A program made the position numbers and the translations under genes. From assembly GCA_029204225.1 (NCBI GenBank), contig CM055092.1, positions 77,013,679 through 77,077,678 on the forward strand: a stretch of DNA of 64,000 nucleotides. The letters are read 5' to 3'. Shown piece by piece: positions 21,420 through 32,938 of this stretch. The notes beneath the pieces are model-generated. The model ran no database searches. It had not been told where the DNA came from and was given only the letters and a program-made list of their open reading frames with translations. Position 1 is the stretch's first letter. Each line of letters begins with the position of its first letter. This DNA is from Diphasiastrum complanatum. Lineage: Eukaryota > Streptophyta > Lycopodiopsida > Lycopodiales > Lycopodiaceae.

Positions 21420-22080
21420 CTAGTTGATGCCACTTTATTTCGTCAATTAGTTGGTTCGCTGATTTATCTCACAAACTACTCGTCCTGACATAAGTTATGT
21501 TGTAAGCGTTGTAAGTCAATCCATGGCTACTCCTAGATAGATTCATTGGAAAGCAGTAAAGAGAATTCTTCGTTATGTGAAGGGCACGATAACTCATGGA
21601 TTGTTATATAAGAGGCAACATACTTTACCAGTTTTACAGGGCTTTGTTGATTCAGATTGGGTAGGCTGTATTGATGACAGGAGATCTACCACAGGTTATA
21701 TATTTCATGTTGGTAATGGTGTATTTTCTTGGTCAAGTAAGAAACAAGACATATTTGCTCTTTCTACTACAAAAGCAGAATACAAAGCACTATGTTCAGC
21801 TACGCAGAAAGCAGTTTGGCTAAGAAGAATGTTAGAAGACATTGGAATTCCACATAATAAGCCTACTGTGATCAGATGTGACAATCAGAGTGCCATACAG
21901 CTAGCTAGAAATCTTGTATTTCATGCACGCACGAAGCATATAGAAATTAAGTATCATTTCATTAGAGAGAAGTTGTTATCCAATGAAATAGACATAGTGC
22001 ATTGTAAGACAGAGAATCAATTAGCTGATATATTCACTAAACCTTTAAGTACTGATAAGTTTGAGCAAAGCAAAGAGTAG
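21420..22080 (+). pseudogene. Ty1/copia reverse transcriptase end and RNase H
   Basis: The plus strand begins with LFRQLVGSLIYLTNYSS (end of reverse transcriptase), then has stops near 21488 and 21538. From 21577 an open frame holds copia RNase H: FVDSDWVGCIDDRRSTTGYI, SSKKQDIFALSTTKAEYKAL, IRCDNQSAIQLARN, HIEIKYHFIREKL and LADIFTKPL. RNase H removes the RNA template during reverse transcription. The frame ends at 22080, a few bases before another copia LTR of opposite strand begins, so the 3' LTR of this element is missing. Confidence 0.9.
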
Positions 22081-22087
22081 AGAGAGA

Positions 22088-22553
22088 ATGAGTCCAAAAC
22101 ACTAAAATCTCAATATTCACAATATGGCAAAAAATGCCTAGCTTTCCCTACATGAGAGAGACTCGAATTCCTACAGTGGAGTTGCATGAAAAGTCCACTT
22201 AACTGAACTAATTCACCTACCAGAGATCCACATGTGTAACTTCATGCATGTATGGTGCATGTACTGCATGTCAACTCATAAAATTGCCTAGACATGTGTA
22301 GATCACAGAAACTACTGTGCATGTTACATGCACTGATTGCTTGTGGCTTGCATGCATACAGTAAGACTTTGCATGTTATCAAAACATCTGCATGTCTTTA
22401 CAATTGAACCTATCTAACTCAAATCCGAGCTACGGTAGAAGGATATGTGCTCAATTCACACTCCTTATATGTACAACATGAAATCTAGTGAAAATTATCA
22501 TGGACATGACCCCAAACTCAAGATAGGAAGATAATATTTTAATAATCTTCACA
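22088..22553 (-). repeat. 3' LTR of a minus-strand copia element
   Basis: Read on the minus strand the LTR starts TGTGAAGATTATT at 22553, directly after a polypurine tract, and probably ends near 22088 with GTTTTGGACTCA. The right boundary is firm because of the polypurine tract. The left boundary is inferred from the final CA. Repeated CATGCA words crowd the middle (22240-22400). Confidence 0.65.
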
Positions 22554-22567
22554 CTCCTCCTTAAAAT
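22554..22567 (-). other. Polypurine tract
   Basis: TTTTAAGGAGGAG on the minus strand immediately precedes the LTR start. Such tracts prime plus-strand DNA synthesis in LTR retrotransposons. Confidence 0.75.
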
Positions 22568-24187
22568 TTATGTTCCTATCAACATAGATTTCGAAATTAG
22601 GCCAAGGTTTGACCTCATCTTCATAAAGACATTCTTGAGTAGAGGCTTGGTGAGAAGATCTGCAACACAATCTGAAGATGAAACATGCTCCAATGAGATC
22701 TCTCCTCCAATGACTTTTTCTCTTACAAAATGATGAGCCACTTCAATATGCTTGCTCCTTGCATAAAAGACTGGATTATTTGCAAGAGCCTGAGCAGAAA
22801 TGTTATCATTCTTGATAATTGGTAAATCTTCATCTGCATAACACTTAAGTTCCAAAAGTAGCCTTTTGATCCATAAAACCTCCTTTGTTGTGGTTGTAAG
22901 AGATTTGTATTCAGCTTCACAGGATGATAAGGAAATAGTTGTCTACTTCTTTGATAGCCAAGAAACCAAATTTCCTCCAAGAAATATAGTGTAAGCACTT
23001 GTGGATTTCCTATCCAACCTATCTCCAGCAAAATCTGAATTTGAAAAAGCAATCAAAGTCAGATCTTCTCCTTCATAGTATAGTCCATAATCCAAGGTAG
23101 AAGATATATACCTCAAGACTCTTTTAGCCAACTTCCAATGATATAACTTTGGATCCTGCATGTGTTGACTTAGCTTATGAACACAATTAGATCAGGCCTA
23201 GTCACTGTTAACCAAGTAAGTGAGCCAATAAGACTCCTATAAAGAGTGATGTCCTCAAAGGATTTTTCATCATCTTTAATAGGAACTTTTACAATGTGCT
23301 CCAAAGGTGTATCTATGCCTTTACAGTTCTTCATATGAAATTTTCTGAGCATGGAAAGTGCATATCTACTTTGGCTTATAAATGCATGACCTTTCCAAAA
23401 ATCTATTTCAAGGCCAAGAATATAGTGAAGAACTCCTAAGTCCTGCATCTTAAACTCAGTACCAAGTGCATGCTTAGTTTCTTCAACTAACTTCTCACTG
23501 TTTTCACAAAGAATGATATCATCTACATAGATGAGAAGAATAATTACAAAGTTCCAGAGAAGGGTCATATTCACTTAGACAAAATCCGAGTGATATGAGA
23601 TAAGAATTGAGCCTTGCATACCAAGACCTTGGTGTTTATTTCAGTCCATACAGACTTTTGAATAAAAGACAAACTTTTCATTCATCACCTTCCTTCACAA
23701 AACCTGGAGGTTGCTCCATATAAATCTCCTCCTCAAGGTAGCCATTGAGAAATGCATTAGAAACATCAAACTGAAACATACTCCATTTGTGAAAACGTGC
23801 AAGAGAGATGAGTATTCAAATTATTACCATCTTTGCAACTGGTGCAAAGGTATCTTCATAATCAAGACCTTTAATCTGAGAGTAGCCTTTAGCACAAAGT
23901 CTTGCTTTATACTTATTGATAGATCCATCATGATTATACTTGATTCTGAATACCCACTTACATCCGATCACATGCATGTTGTTTGGTGGCTCCATAAGCT
24001 CCCATGTATTATTTGACATCAAGGCTTCAAATTCTTGGGTCATTGCTTCAACCCACTTCTTGGATTGAAAAGCTTCTTGGACATCGTTAGGCTCTTCATC
24101 TGATATAAAAAGTGCATGATAGAAAGTTTCACCTTCTATTTGCCTTCCTTCTTCATCATATGTGAGCCTCCTTGGCTCAGATCTTGC
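22568..24187 (-). pseudogene. Ty1/copia reverse transcriptase and RNase H, 5' truncated
   Basis: Going 5' to 3' on the minus strand: MTQEFEALMSNNTWELMEPP with WVFRIKYNHDGSI and DYEDTFAPVAKM (start of reverse transcriptase), a damaged middle, then IILLIYVDDIILCENSEKL (catalytic Y-V-D-D), MQDLGVLHYILGLEI, and RNase H with SNSDFAGDRLDRKST, KHIEVAHHFVREKV and VADLLTKPLLKN. Frameshifts near 23800, 23170, 22940 and 22860 break it. Upstream of 24187 the integrase and gag regions are missing. The element seems inserted into the plus-strand copia ending at 22080. Confidence 0.9.
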
Positions 24188-24830
24188 TCATGTAGATCTT
24201 CTTTGTGTGATAGCTTGAATCTGCTCCTCCTCAAGCCTCGACCTCACCTCTTCTTGAATAGCATCAAGGTTGATAATTGATCTTGCATACAAAAGTGTTA
24301 AAAAAATGGTGATGTGTTGACAATTAATGAGGAAACTAAGATGCTTGCACAAGAAATATGTCAACCTACTAGTCCCTCTGGTGTAAATCTTAGATTTGGC
24401 TACTTTTTTACTCGAATTTCTTTTATTCAAGGTGCTTCTGAGCTTCGCAGACTTAATGATTTTGATTTCAATTTTGTATCGGATTCAAGTGGCCATACCA
24501 TTCTAAGGTAATTATGGTATATACGTTGTGTTTTTGGTATGTTTTAGAGATTTTGTTTTGTGTGTTTACAGTTTATTTGGATGCTTTTTTTATATTTTAG
24601 TCAGGGTATTTCAAAATATTGACGTTTTGATATTTCTCGTTGTGGTCCAAAGAATACCATCGGCCTGTAGTTGAGTGTGGTATCATGGATTTTATGGATA
24701 CTTACAATGTCCTTATCAGTCATTGTCATCATTGGTCTGATGAGGAATCTGGGCAGGGGCTGCATCAAGCATGGATTCGCGCAAACTTACCGTTAGGTGA
24801 AAAATAGCCACTAATTCACCTTTTGACAAC
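24188..24830 (+). other. Unassigned sequence with a possible exon
   Basis: A plus-strand open stretch at 24314-24511 (FGYFFTRISFIQGASELRRL) and a second at about 24655-24805 containing CGIMDFMDTYNVLISHCHHW look coding. No family was recognised. They may belong to the same mobile element as the genes at 13-20 kb, interrupted by the copia insertions. This is inference. Confidence 0.25.
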
Positions 24831-24929
24831 TTAATGAAAGAATTTCTAAAGTGATCTCGACCTATAATTATCAACTTCAAGGTCAAACCAAAAAAAATAC
24901 CCTAGAATGCCAAAAACAACTCAAATTTG

Positions 24930-26810
24930 GCCCCAAGTTGAAGGCTGGTTTGGGCTTCACAAGATGAGCACAATTTGTGAAGGTTGTGTGATGGGAAAAT
25001 ACCTAGGGAGCAATTCAAGGAAAAGTTGCAAGGGCTGAAAAAGTACTTGAATTGATCATAGTGACCTGTGATCCAATGAAGACCATGTCACCAGGTGTAG
25101 GTGGAGCCTACTATTTTATGGCTTTCATAGATGAATACTCCATAAGGACATGGATCTACTTCTTGAAAAGTAAATTGGATGCATTGGCTTGTTTTGAAGG
25201 AGTTAAAAACCTTAGTAGATAACCAGATGGATGCTCACATCAAGGTACTAGAAGGGGTGAGTACAAATCAAATGAATTTGAAACTTTTTGCACAGGACAT
25301 GGAATAAAGAGGCAATTCACTCAAGCACATATGTCGCATAACAATGGAATAATGGAAAGGAAGAGTTGTACCATTGTAAAATGATCAATAATGAAGCAAA
25401 CGGATTTGGCAAATTTTTATTGGTCATAAGCTTGTGATAGTACTAACTTCTTGCAAAACAAAAATTCTATTATCGTGATTGCTAATGTGACTCTTGAAGA
25501 AAGGCGCTTATAGGTATAAAGCCTAAGATTGAAAATTTTTGTATTTTTGGATGCATGTCACATGCCAAAAGAGGAACAAAAGTAAGTTTGATGCAAAGTC
25601 TATAATATGTGTTTTTGTTGGATATGATGAGAAGATAACAACATACAGATGTTTTGATCCTACAACGTAGAAAATCGATATTAGCAAAGATGTGATCTTT
25701 GGAAAATGCACAAGATAGATGAATCTAGCGATTCTGAAGTTGATGATGTAGGAGAAAAGCTTCCTATTATCTTGAAAGAGGATGAAGACAACACACCTCA
25801 TGAGATCGAGCAAGATGATCGTGATGAACCTGAGATCCATGATCGAACTCCTCCCATTAGTCAACAAAGAGGAAGATACTTGCCAACTGGAGCCAAGAAA
25901 GTCAAGCATGTTGGTGACAAGAGAAAGAGACAAGATACAGCCTGGAACACTTACTTGCCAAGAAGTGTTTCACCTCAATAGAAGGTACCAAAGTGGTGTG
26001 AAACTATCATGAAAGATGCTAAGATGAACCAATCTGAGTCTAGCAAATAAGGAGAGGTAAGAAGATCAACAAGAGATAGGAAAGCTCTAGATTGTTACCA
26101 AGTCAATTATGCCCTTATGAGTGAAATTCTTCAATGACAAAAATCATCATCCTATGAGGAAGCGAAACATTTCAAGTTGTGGCAAGGGGCTATGAATGAG
26201 AAATTAGATTCCATTTAAAGACATGGTACATGGGAGTTGGTTAATCTTCCTCTAAATAAGTAACCCATTAGATATACATGACAAAATTTCATGTGAATAG
26301 ATCAATTGCGAAGCATAAATCTCGATTGGTGATCAAAGCTACCAACAAGGCAAAGGTATTGATGACAAAAAAAATGTTTGCTCCTATAGTAAAACGAACT
26401 ACCCTACGTTTGGTAATTGCTATAGCTTCCTATTTGGGTTGGAAAATCCACCAAATGGATGTGAAGTCTGCTTTCTTGAAAGGAGATCTAGAGGGGAAAA
26501 TATAAATGTTCCAACCACAAGGCTATGTAATCAAGGCTAAAAAGACAAGTTGTGTGGGCTGAGAAAAGTGCTTTCTGGTTTAAAGCAAGCACATGCGAGC
26601 ATGCTAACATGCATTGATGACAATGGTCCAATAGATGATATTATATTCCATCAATTAGTTGGAAGTCTTATATATCTCATTACCACTAGACCAAATATTT
26701 GTTATATAATGGTTAGCCAATGGTAGCACCATTTATGGATTATTGGAAGCAGCCAAGCGCATCTTGAGGTACGTGAAGGGTACACCTAGCCTGACCCTAT
26801 GATAAGTTCA
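24930..26810 (+). pseudogene. Decayed Ty1/copia integrase and reverse transcriptase
   Basis: Pieces in several plus-strand frames: ICEGCVMGKY (pre-integrase zinc region), CDPMKTMSPGVGGAYYFMAF and RTWIYFLKS (integrase core), HGIKRQFTQAHMSHNNGIME (integrase, near 25300), an acidic linker at 25706-25930, reverse transcriptase with KHKSRLVIKA, IHQMDVKSAFLKGDLEG and CGLRKVLSGLKQA in a shifted frame. Straight after this the sequence jumps to DDIIFHQLVGSLIYLITTRP, so the Y-V-D-D catalytic block is deleted. Many stops are present. It is an old copy. Confidence 0.85.
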
Positions 26811-27287
26811 AAAGGCCATAATGAAAATTCTTGCATGACAAAAAATCAAGCTCCTTGACCAAAATTCATACCTGTGCATGCAACACATCTCTATTTATTA
26901 GAATTATTTTTTATTATAGAAATGATATTCTCACCCTAATTTCTCATATTGCTAAATATACATGTTTGAAATTAAACTAATTTTGTCCATTTATAATGCT
27001 TTTCAAACTTGGGTTCATCACAAAAAACATGCAATTACATTATGACAATAAACATTTGATCAAGTTTAAAAACATTGTAGACACCCAATGTCCATTAGAC
27101 TCTTTGATTTGTTCAATGATGGAACTCAATTGATTCTTTAACTTCCTTGATTGCTTAGAAGCTATGATATTATCATGATGATATTGTTTGACAAAAAAGT
27201 AGAGAATGTGAGATCTTTATCTTAGAAAGGGTGAAAATTATGAGAGAAACGAAGATATTTTTTGTTGTGTAAGGAATGTAGTCTAAG

Positions 27288-27289
<2 letters not shown>
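26811..27289. other. Unassigned AT-rich sequence
   Basis: No recognised coding or repeat feature. Confidence 0.35.

Positions 27290-27366
<77 letters not shown>
27290..27366. repeat. Compound (TA)n(GA)n microsatellite
   Basis: About 48 bp of TA followed by about 28 bp of GA. Confidence 0.95.
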
Positions 27367-27369
<3 letters not shown>

Positions 27370-29554
27370 GACGCCTAGAGAGAGACTATACATAGTCAAA
27401 GGTGTGCTCATATGTGTGCCTTTCAATACTATGCATAGTATATTTTTGTTGTAATGAAATCTAAGACATGCAACTCCAAAGAGATCTTTGATGAAATGGA
27501 TATGGATATAGATTTCTTTGCATCTGGAGTTGCACTAACAATCATAATTAATCTTATCTCAACTTTCAGCAAGCAAGTGTCAACTAAAGTTTTCATATAG
27601 ATGCCATTAATTCCTTGTAATTTCTATCTTTTCATAGCTATTCAACAATTGTAATGATAGGAGGAATTACGACAATCCTTTTACAATATTTGGTCTGATA
27701 TGTTGAATGACCAATGCAAAGGTTGCATGGGAGAGATAAACACATTACTTTTAAATCATTGATTGCAAGAGCAAATGTACTTCATACACAATGAATAATT
27801 GCTTCCAGTTATTTTGAGGACAATAATGTGAGCGTGTGAGAATCTCACTCAGAAGTGACACTTAGATATTCATATGAAGGTACAAAATTGCACTGTTGAC
27901 CCTATAAGATGTGTTTTGACCTTGATTCATTTTACAAAAAAGATTAATGAAGCCAAAATGAGTTCACACGAACACTATATGAAAGTTAAGAAGTAAGCTC
28001 AAGGCACCTCAAGGGATCACTACAAGCCCTAAAGTGGGGCCTAAACCATTCTCACAAACACACAATCAACACAATATTCCATCTTCCAAAAGCTACACTC
28101 ACTACAAAAATAATTCTTATTACAAAACAATTACTCGACTAAATAGTATATAATGTACGGTATGTCATAGTATGAGGGCATTACAACAAGCAGCAGCTCT
28201 CCACACTAGAGCTGCAACATTCTTCACTTTCACATCCCATGGTCATGATATTCAATGGTTATCCTATTGTCAATCAAAACTTGATAAATACTCCAGGCTC
28301 CAGCTAAACAAGTCCGTCAACATTCAGCCTCCTAATGGTACTGAACATAGTAAACATATTAAATTTCCAATTTTCAGATGTTTTCAGTCCAATGGTTCAA
28401 TATTTGCAGTGGTCATCAGAAAGACAACTCGAAGACTTAGAAAATGGAAGGCAATAGCTACAAACATATCAATTTCCCACATCATGGTGAAGAATTCAAA
28501 ACTTACATCAAATGGGCAATTTTAGGACTTCTCATTATAAAATTGAAATGATATGATGGTCTAGGTATCCTATTTGGCAGTTGATGATGCCCAGCTAGTT
28601 CGAGATAAATGTGACATGTCAGTTGCCAGCCATGTCAGCTTGACCAAGGACTAAAGGGTCAAATGGCCGCCAGACTAATAAATCAAGCATCATGGATGTT
28701 GAAATTTATATATAGTTCACTTATCCAATTGACTCCTAAAAATAAAAAAGGTGGACTGATTTCCGAAAACTATCCAATTGGACATTTCTCCAGCCAAAGC
28801 TCTTCAACATTAAAAAGGTGCTACAAGACATTTTGATAAACGCAGAAAGTATGCAAAGTGGCAGTGAGGTTTTCCATTTGTAAAACACGGTCAGCTTATG
28901 AGATCACAGCTCGTTGAGTCGTGCGTAATGCTGAATCTGGTGCTAGATCTAAAAACCAGAACAATAACCTTTCCAAGACTTTGTAAAGCACCTGTAATCC
29001 TCATTTGTCACTCCAGCATGTCTCATTGTTAACACGGATCACTGGTGCAGATGATACTTGTCTTTGGAAAGAGAATGAATTAGCAAATACCAGAAAAGAT
29101 TTCCCGAAAAAAGGGCTTAGAGCGAGGTTTGTATCGGGGCTTCAAACTTTCAGACTTCACGAAGATTATAGATTGGCAAGCTGGAAAAGCAGTAAACAAT
29201 AACCAGCCACTTCCCAATGAGGAAAATTACTATTAAAAAGCTTTTTTGAAACAAAATTTTCCTTTTTCATATGAGCTAAGCCCAAAATTTAGGCACTTAT
29301 TGCACTTACTTTAGTAATACCACAGCGCATTCTCCTTGAACCAAAGTGGAAACAATATTCTTTTCACTGCAGCAACCAACTGACCAAGTTCTAAGAAAAG
29401 TAGTAAGATGCTGGATAAGGTAACTGCAGGAACTTAGTGTATTTCAAGTTAAATCGAGACAACGCGTCCTGTAGCTATAATTTCTCACATTCCAGATCTG
29501 TGAAACTCGCTAAGATCTCTAGATCGATAATGATGACTAGCATTACCAAAAGTC
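27367..29554. other. Region 3' of the ATP12 gene, no recognised gene
   Basis: Presumably contains the ATP12 3' untranslated region and terminator at its right end. Open frames at 28172-28525 and 29005-29202 lack recognisable domains. CACTACAAAAATAATTCTTA near 28092 resembles a CACTA transposon end, but its partner was not found. Confidence 0.35.
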
Positions 29555-29686
29555 TCAATTTTTTGGACTTACAGAGCCTGAGTTTGCAGACAGGAGTTTC
29601 AAAAACACAGAAGCTGCAGAGACTTTTACACGAAGATCAGCCATATCAACATCGTGACCACCTTCTACTAAACCCCATGCTTCTAT
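29555..29686 (-). CDS. ATP12: ATP12-like F1-ATPase assembly chaperone, last exon
   Basis: After an acceptor reading TCTCCAG the minus strand codes IEAWGLVEGGHDVDMADLRV and ends with a stop at 29555-29557, giving 43 residues. This is the conserved C-terminal block of ATP12 proteins (W-G-L-V-E-G-G-H-D-x-D). ATP12 binds the alpha subunit of mitochondrial F1-ATPase in the matrix and keeps it ready for assembly with beta subunits. The join with the preceding exon is phase 0 and continues EEDYQ directly into IEAW, as in other family members. The tail after VFLKLL (SANSGSVSPKN) is variable. Confidence 0.92.
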   Translation of the reverse strand: MEAWGLVEGGHDVDMADLRVKVSAASVFLKLLSANSGSVSPKN

Positions 29687-29911
29687 CTGGAGATTGCCAA
29701 GAACCCACAAACATAAGCGTCACTTAAAAACACAATAACCTGATTGATTTGTAACACTGATAAAACATAAAAAGAATATTCCCATTGCCCTTTGCAGAAT
29801 ATGTTGGATTTAACCCTAAGAATATCCGTGAGATTCTACCTGCACTGAACATGAAATTGAACATTGAAAAATAAATCACAATGAGCATGAATCATAATTG
29901 TAAAATATAAC

Positions 29912-30189
29912 CTGGTAATCTTCCTCGACACGAATAGCTTTCAGGGCTTCATCAATGTTCAAGTGCTCATCGAACACAGCCATAGCTATTATCAGCGAAC
30001 GCGCAGCACCAGCAAGAAAATCCACAGCAGCCAATTCCCAATCATTTGTATTCCTTAGAGCAGTTTCCAGCACCTGAACAACATTATCTGGTTGGTTTGT
30101 GACAAATAGACTCGAAGATACTGTTGGCCTCACACCAAGCACTTTTTCAGCCCAATCTAACAGCGGGTCCCAAAGTTGGGCCTGCTTTG
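29912..30189 (-). CDS. ATP12: ATP12-like chaperone, exon with the core helix region
   Basis: The acceptor TTTTATTTGCAG opens KQAQLWDPLLDWAEKVLGVR, followed by NDWELAAVDFLAGAARSLII, AMAVFDEHLNIDEALKAIRV and EEDYQ, and a GT donor at 29911. WDPLLDW, the L-A-G-A-A-x-S-L segment and the E-A-x-x-A-x-R-x-E-E-D-Y-Q run are family hallmarks. Length is 278 nt. The exon starts after the first base of an alanine codon, matching the phase at the end of the preceding exon. The 225-bp and 641-bp introns on either side are ordinary in size. Confidence 0.95.
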
Positions 30190-30652
30190 CTGCAAATAAA
30201 ACAAACAGTCAAATTGATTCAATAATCATTCATGCACGAATGCTTCACCAAAAAACTTTATTCTAATGAAAACGACAAAAGCTGACCCCAATAAAGGCAT
30301 GCAAGTGAGAGGGTTCTGCAAGAAGCTAGAGCACTACACAAAGAATATGAAATACATGTGAGATTAGATGGATGAAATGGTTACGCTTGTCGGCAAGAAA
30401 TGGATGCTAAATTTACCCATGATAGATCTCTCTTTTGATTGACACAGTACTGGACTTTCACTGGCATTGAAAGGGAGTTGAACGAGGTAAGAGCAAAGTA
30501 TGGCTCTACAGTGGATTAAAAACATCAAACTCTTAAAGAGGCAGAATTGGCAGTACAATAGAAGTGGTAAAATAAAATGGGGAAAATGCTAGGTGTGGTC
30601 AATCCAGCACTGAGGCCTGCATGGTTTGAGAAACTGACCACCATATAAATGT

Positions 30653-30677
30653 AGAGAGAGAGAGAGAGAGAGAGAGC
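30653..30677. repeat. Short (AG)n microsatellite
   Basis: About 25 bp of AG within the ATP12 intron at 30190-30830. Confidence 0.9.
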
Positions 30678-30763
30678 TGAGCACGAGGAAGAGAGGTTTT
30701 TTGCTAAAAAATTTAGGGTTAGGGTTTAGTTTTTAGGTTCTGAAATGAAAAATAGCAATAATG

Positions 30764-30765
<2 letters not shown>

Positions 30766-30829
<64 letters not shown>
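30766..30829. repeat. Compound (GT)n(GA)n microsatellite at an ATP12 donor site
   Basis: About 40 bp of GT followed by 24 bp of GA. On the coding (minus) strand it reads (TC)n(AC)n and forms the first bases of the intron itself: the donor is CTG|GTCTCTCT. Confidence 0.95.
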
Positions 30830-30830
30830 C

Positions 30831-30993
30831 CAGCCAACCCGGCGGGTTCAGAAGAACGGCAACAAACAGCATCAGTGTGAAAATAATTCAGCAAGGATGA
30901 GATCACTCTGTCTCTGTCTTGCGGAATCTGGTCAATTGCAGTGGCAGTAAGCTTCATCAGAGGCATCGTGTAAGGTCGAATCCCACTGCTAGC
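30831..30993 (-). CDS. ATP12: ATP12-like chaperone, exon with the G-I-R-P-x-T-M-P-L block
   Basis: The acceptor GGGATTTTCCAG opens ASSGIRPYTMPLMKLTATAI, then DQIPQDRDRVISSLLNYFHT and DAVCCRSSEPAGLA. GIRP-x-TMPLM-x-L is a diagnostic ATP12 motif, and the C-R-x-x-E-P end matches the family. Length is 163 nt (phase 0 to phase 1). The donor (GGCTG|GTCTCT) is weak by consensus and was chosen because only it joins the next exon in frame. Complementary compound microsatellites lie on both sides: (GT)n(GA)n about 20 nt before the acceptor and (TC)n(AC)n at the donor. Confidence 0.92.
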
Positions 30994-31011
30994 CTGGAAA
31001 ATCCCACATTT

Positions 31012-31013
<2 letters not shown>

Positions 31014-31080
<67 letters not shown>
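31014..31080. repeat. Compound (CT)n(AC)n microsatellite at an ATP12 acceptor site
   Basis: About 47 bp of CT followed by 20 bp of AC. On the ATP12 coding strand it reads (GT)n(GA)n and ends about 20 nt upstream of the 30993 acceptor. It is the reverse complement of the tract at 30766-30829. Confidence 0.95.
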
Positions 31081-31227
31081 GATTATTTTCATCTCATCTC
31101 TTTTACCAGTTACTAGTAGAATATACGATAGACAGCCTATTTCACGTGTTAGACTTTTCAGAGACATTCTTATGCTCCCAAGTTACATACTTGAAATGTA
31201 CTTATCAGTACTATGTATCTTTAAAAA

Positions 31228-31229
<2 letters not shown>

Positions 31230-31274
<45 letters not shown>
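31230..31274. repeat. (CT)n microsatellite
   Basis: About 45 bp of CT followed by GC-rich sequence (GCTGATGGAGCCAGCCCCCT). The change from CT tract to GC-rich DNA resembles LINE 5' junctions seen elsewhere in the window, but no LINE coding sequence follows. Confidence 0.9.
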
Positions 31275-31276
<2 letters not shown>

Positions 31277-32928
31277 TGATGGAGCCAGCCCCCTTCCTCA
31301 CTGCCAGCGCTGGCCCTCTAGCCCTTCATGCACCCCCTCTGACCTGCCAAACCCGGCCTTCATCAATTCTTTTATAGCTCCTCCATTCAGAAGTTTTGGT
31401 CTCCTACATTGCAGACCTCTACGTCTGAACTATCTGTGAAAATTAGAGTTACAGCACTAGCACATGGACATTCGTTGCTATTGACCCCAGATTTTCCAAC
31501 CTCACACACTTCACTGCCAAGACGATCCATTCTCCTTTTCAAAAGCTAGAAATAGGATGTTCCCAAGATGTAGATGCAAATAGTGGTATTAGGTTGAAAG
31601 ACCTAAATAATGCTTAAGAACAAACTGCGTGTTTTTGGTTTATTAGTACCCAACCAACTCTTAGAATTGTGAACACAGTAGCATATGCGTCAAGGGGTAT
31701 GTGTAGTATAATACCTAAATACGGGCGGAAGATTCTTCCTGAGAGGTGGTCACGATCGTCTTTCTAACATGATAAGCCACAAACCCTTCTAATATCGGTA
31801 CCGAAGAGCAATGTATCATGTTAACACCATAATAAGCCACATAGTAATGGTTTCAAAAGGAAATCTAGCAATTCCTAACACCATATTCCTAGGTCATACG
31901 TATTTGCCCTAGAACTTGTCTGTTGATTGTCAGAATCAAGGACAACATATTACATTCGAATAGGTAGTGATCTTGTTATGCTTCATTCAATAATACGGAG
32001 CTTCATAACTTCATAAACAGTAGGATATTTAGTAATTTGCAATGAGTTGACCTTGAAACCAAACTATTTTATAACATACACCTACCTTTGATAGGAGTTG
32101 ATCCCCTGATAGAAGGGAACATCTCCCCTCCTTTTGTGCTTTTCAGAATGAAAATCCACCTATAGTGTTGTCTATGCTGTATCTTACCAGTTGTTTGATT
32201 GATAAATTAAGGGTTTTTGCCCAAAACGGTTGGATGTCTACAACAAATGGCCCCTATGCTTCTGTGAAGAACTTCCTCTAGAACTTGTCTAGTGCGAAAA
32301 GTGCGAGACAGTTTGTGGTTTGCACTCCCTCTTGAACTCGACTTCTGCAAAAAGTATGAAAACTGCGAGAAGGTCATATATATGGGCGCATTTCTACTGT
32401 GGACCAACAATCCATCGCTGGCCATATCAACTGCCCTTTTCTATTCTATATTCCATTCAAAGACAACAACAATAATATGCCTTGAAAAGCCTGAAATGCA
32501 TATAAAAAACCACTTTTGAAGAGTATACAATCAAACTAGAGGTAGATCGCCGGCCAGCAGCCTCTTACATACTTGAAAACTGATAGAACTGAGCTCCAAA
32601 TGTGGAATTACTTCCTTATGCACCAGCGCTCCACTGTAGGTTGTGAATGAGCTTGTTTGCTCATAGCAAATAGCATTTGGAAGAGAAAGAGAAAGGAAAA
32701 GGCAAAGAGAGAGGTGTCCATTGCTGCAACTTCTCTCCAAGTTCAAACAAGGCACTCTATGGACTATGATGCCCATCGTTGGATTCAAAGCATTGAGGAA
32801 GGACAAATCCTCACCGTTCATCACAAACTTGTAGGGCAAATCAGTGTGTGTCTTAATAACCCCCCTTTTTTAAAAAAAACCTCTTCGCAAGATTATTGTT
32901 GATGTGGTTATAGATGTTTCACCAATAG
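31275..32928. other. ATP12 intron sequence, no recognised element
   Basis: Part of the 10-kb ATP12 intron. Open frames on both strands (for example 32207-32425 and 32531-32839) have no known motif. No LTR, LINE or transposase match was seen. Confidence 0.4.
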
Positions 32929-32938
32929 GGTTGGTATT

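Noticed and set aside
28085-28115. End of a CACTA transposon
   Set aside because: CACTACAAAAATAATTCTTA fits the style, but no inverted partner, 3-bp duplication or transposase was found.
28172-28525. A plus-strand gene of 117 codons
   Set aside because: No domain, no splice or promoter support, antisense to the likely ATP12 3' region.
30733-31167. A single 144-codon minus-strand gene
   Set aside because: The frame runs through microsatellites on both sides. Only 30831-30993 is an ATP12 exon with proper splice sites and phases.
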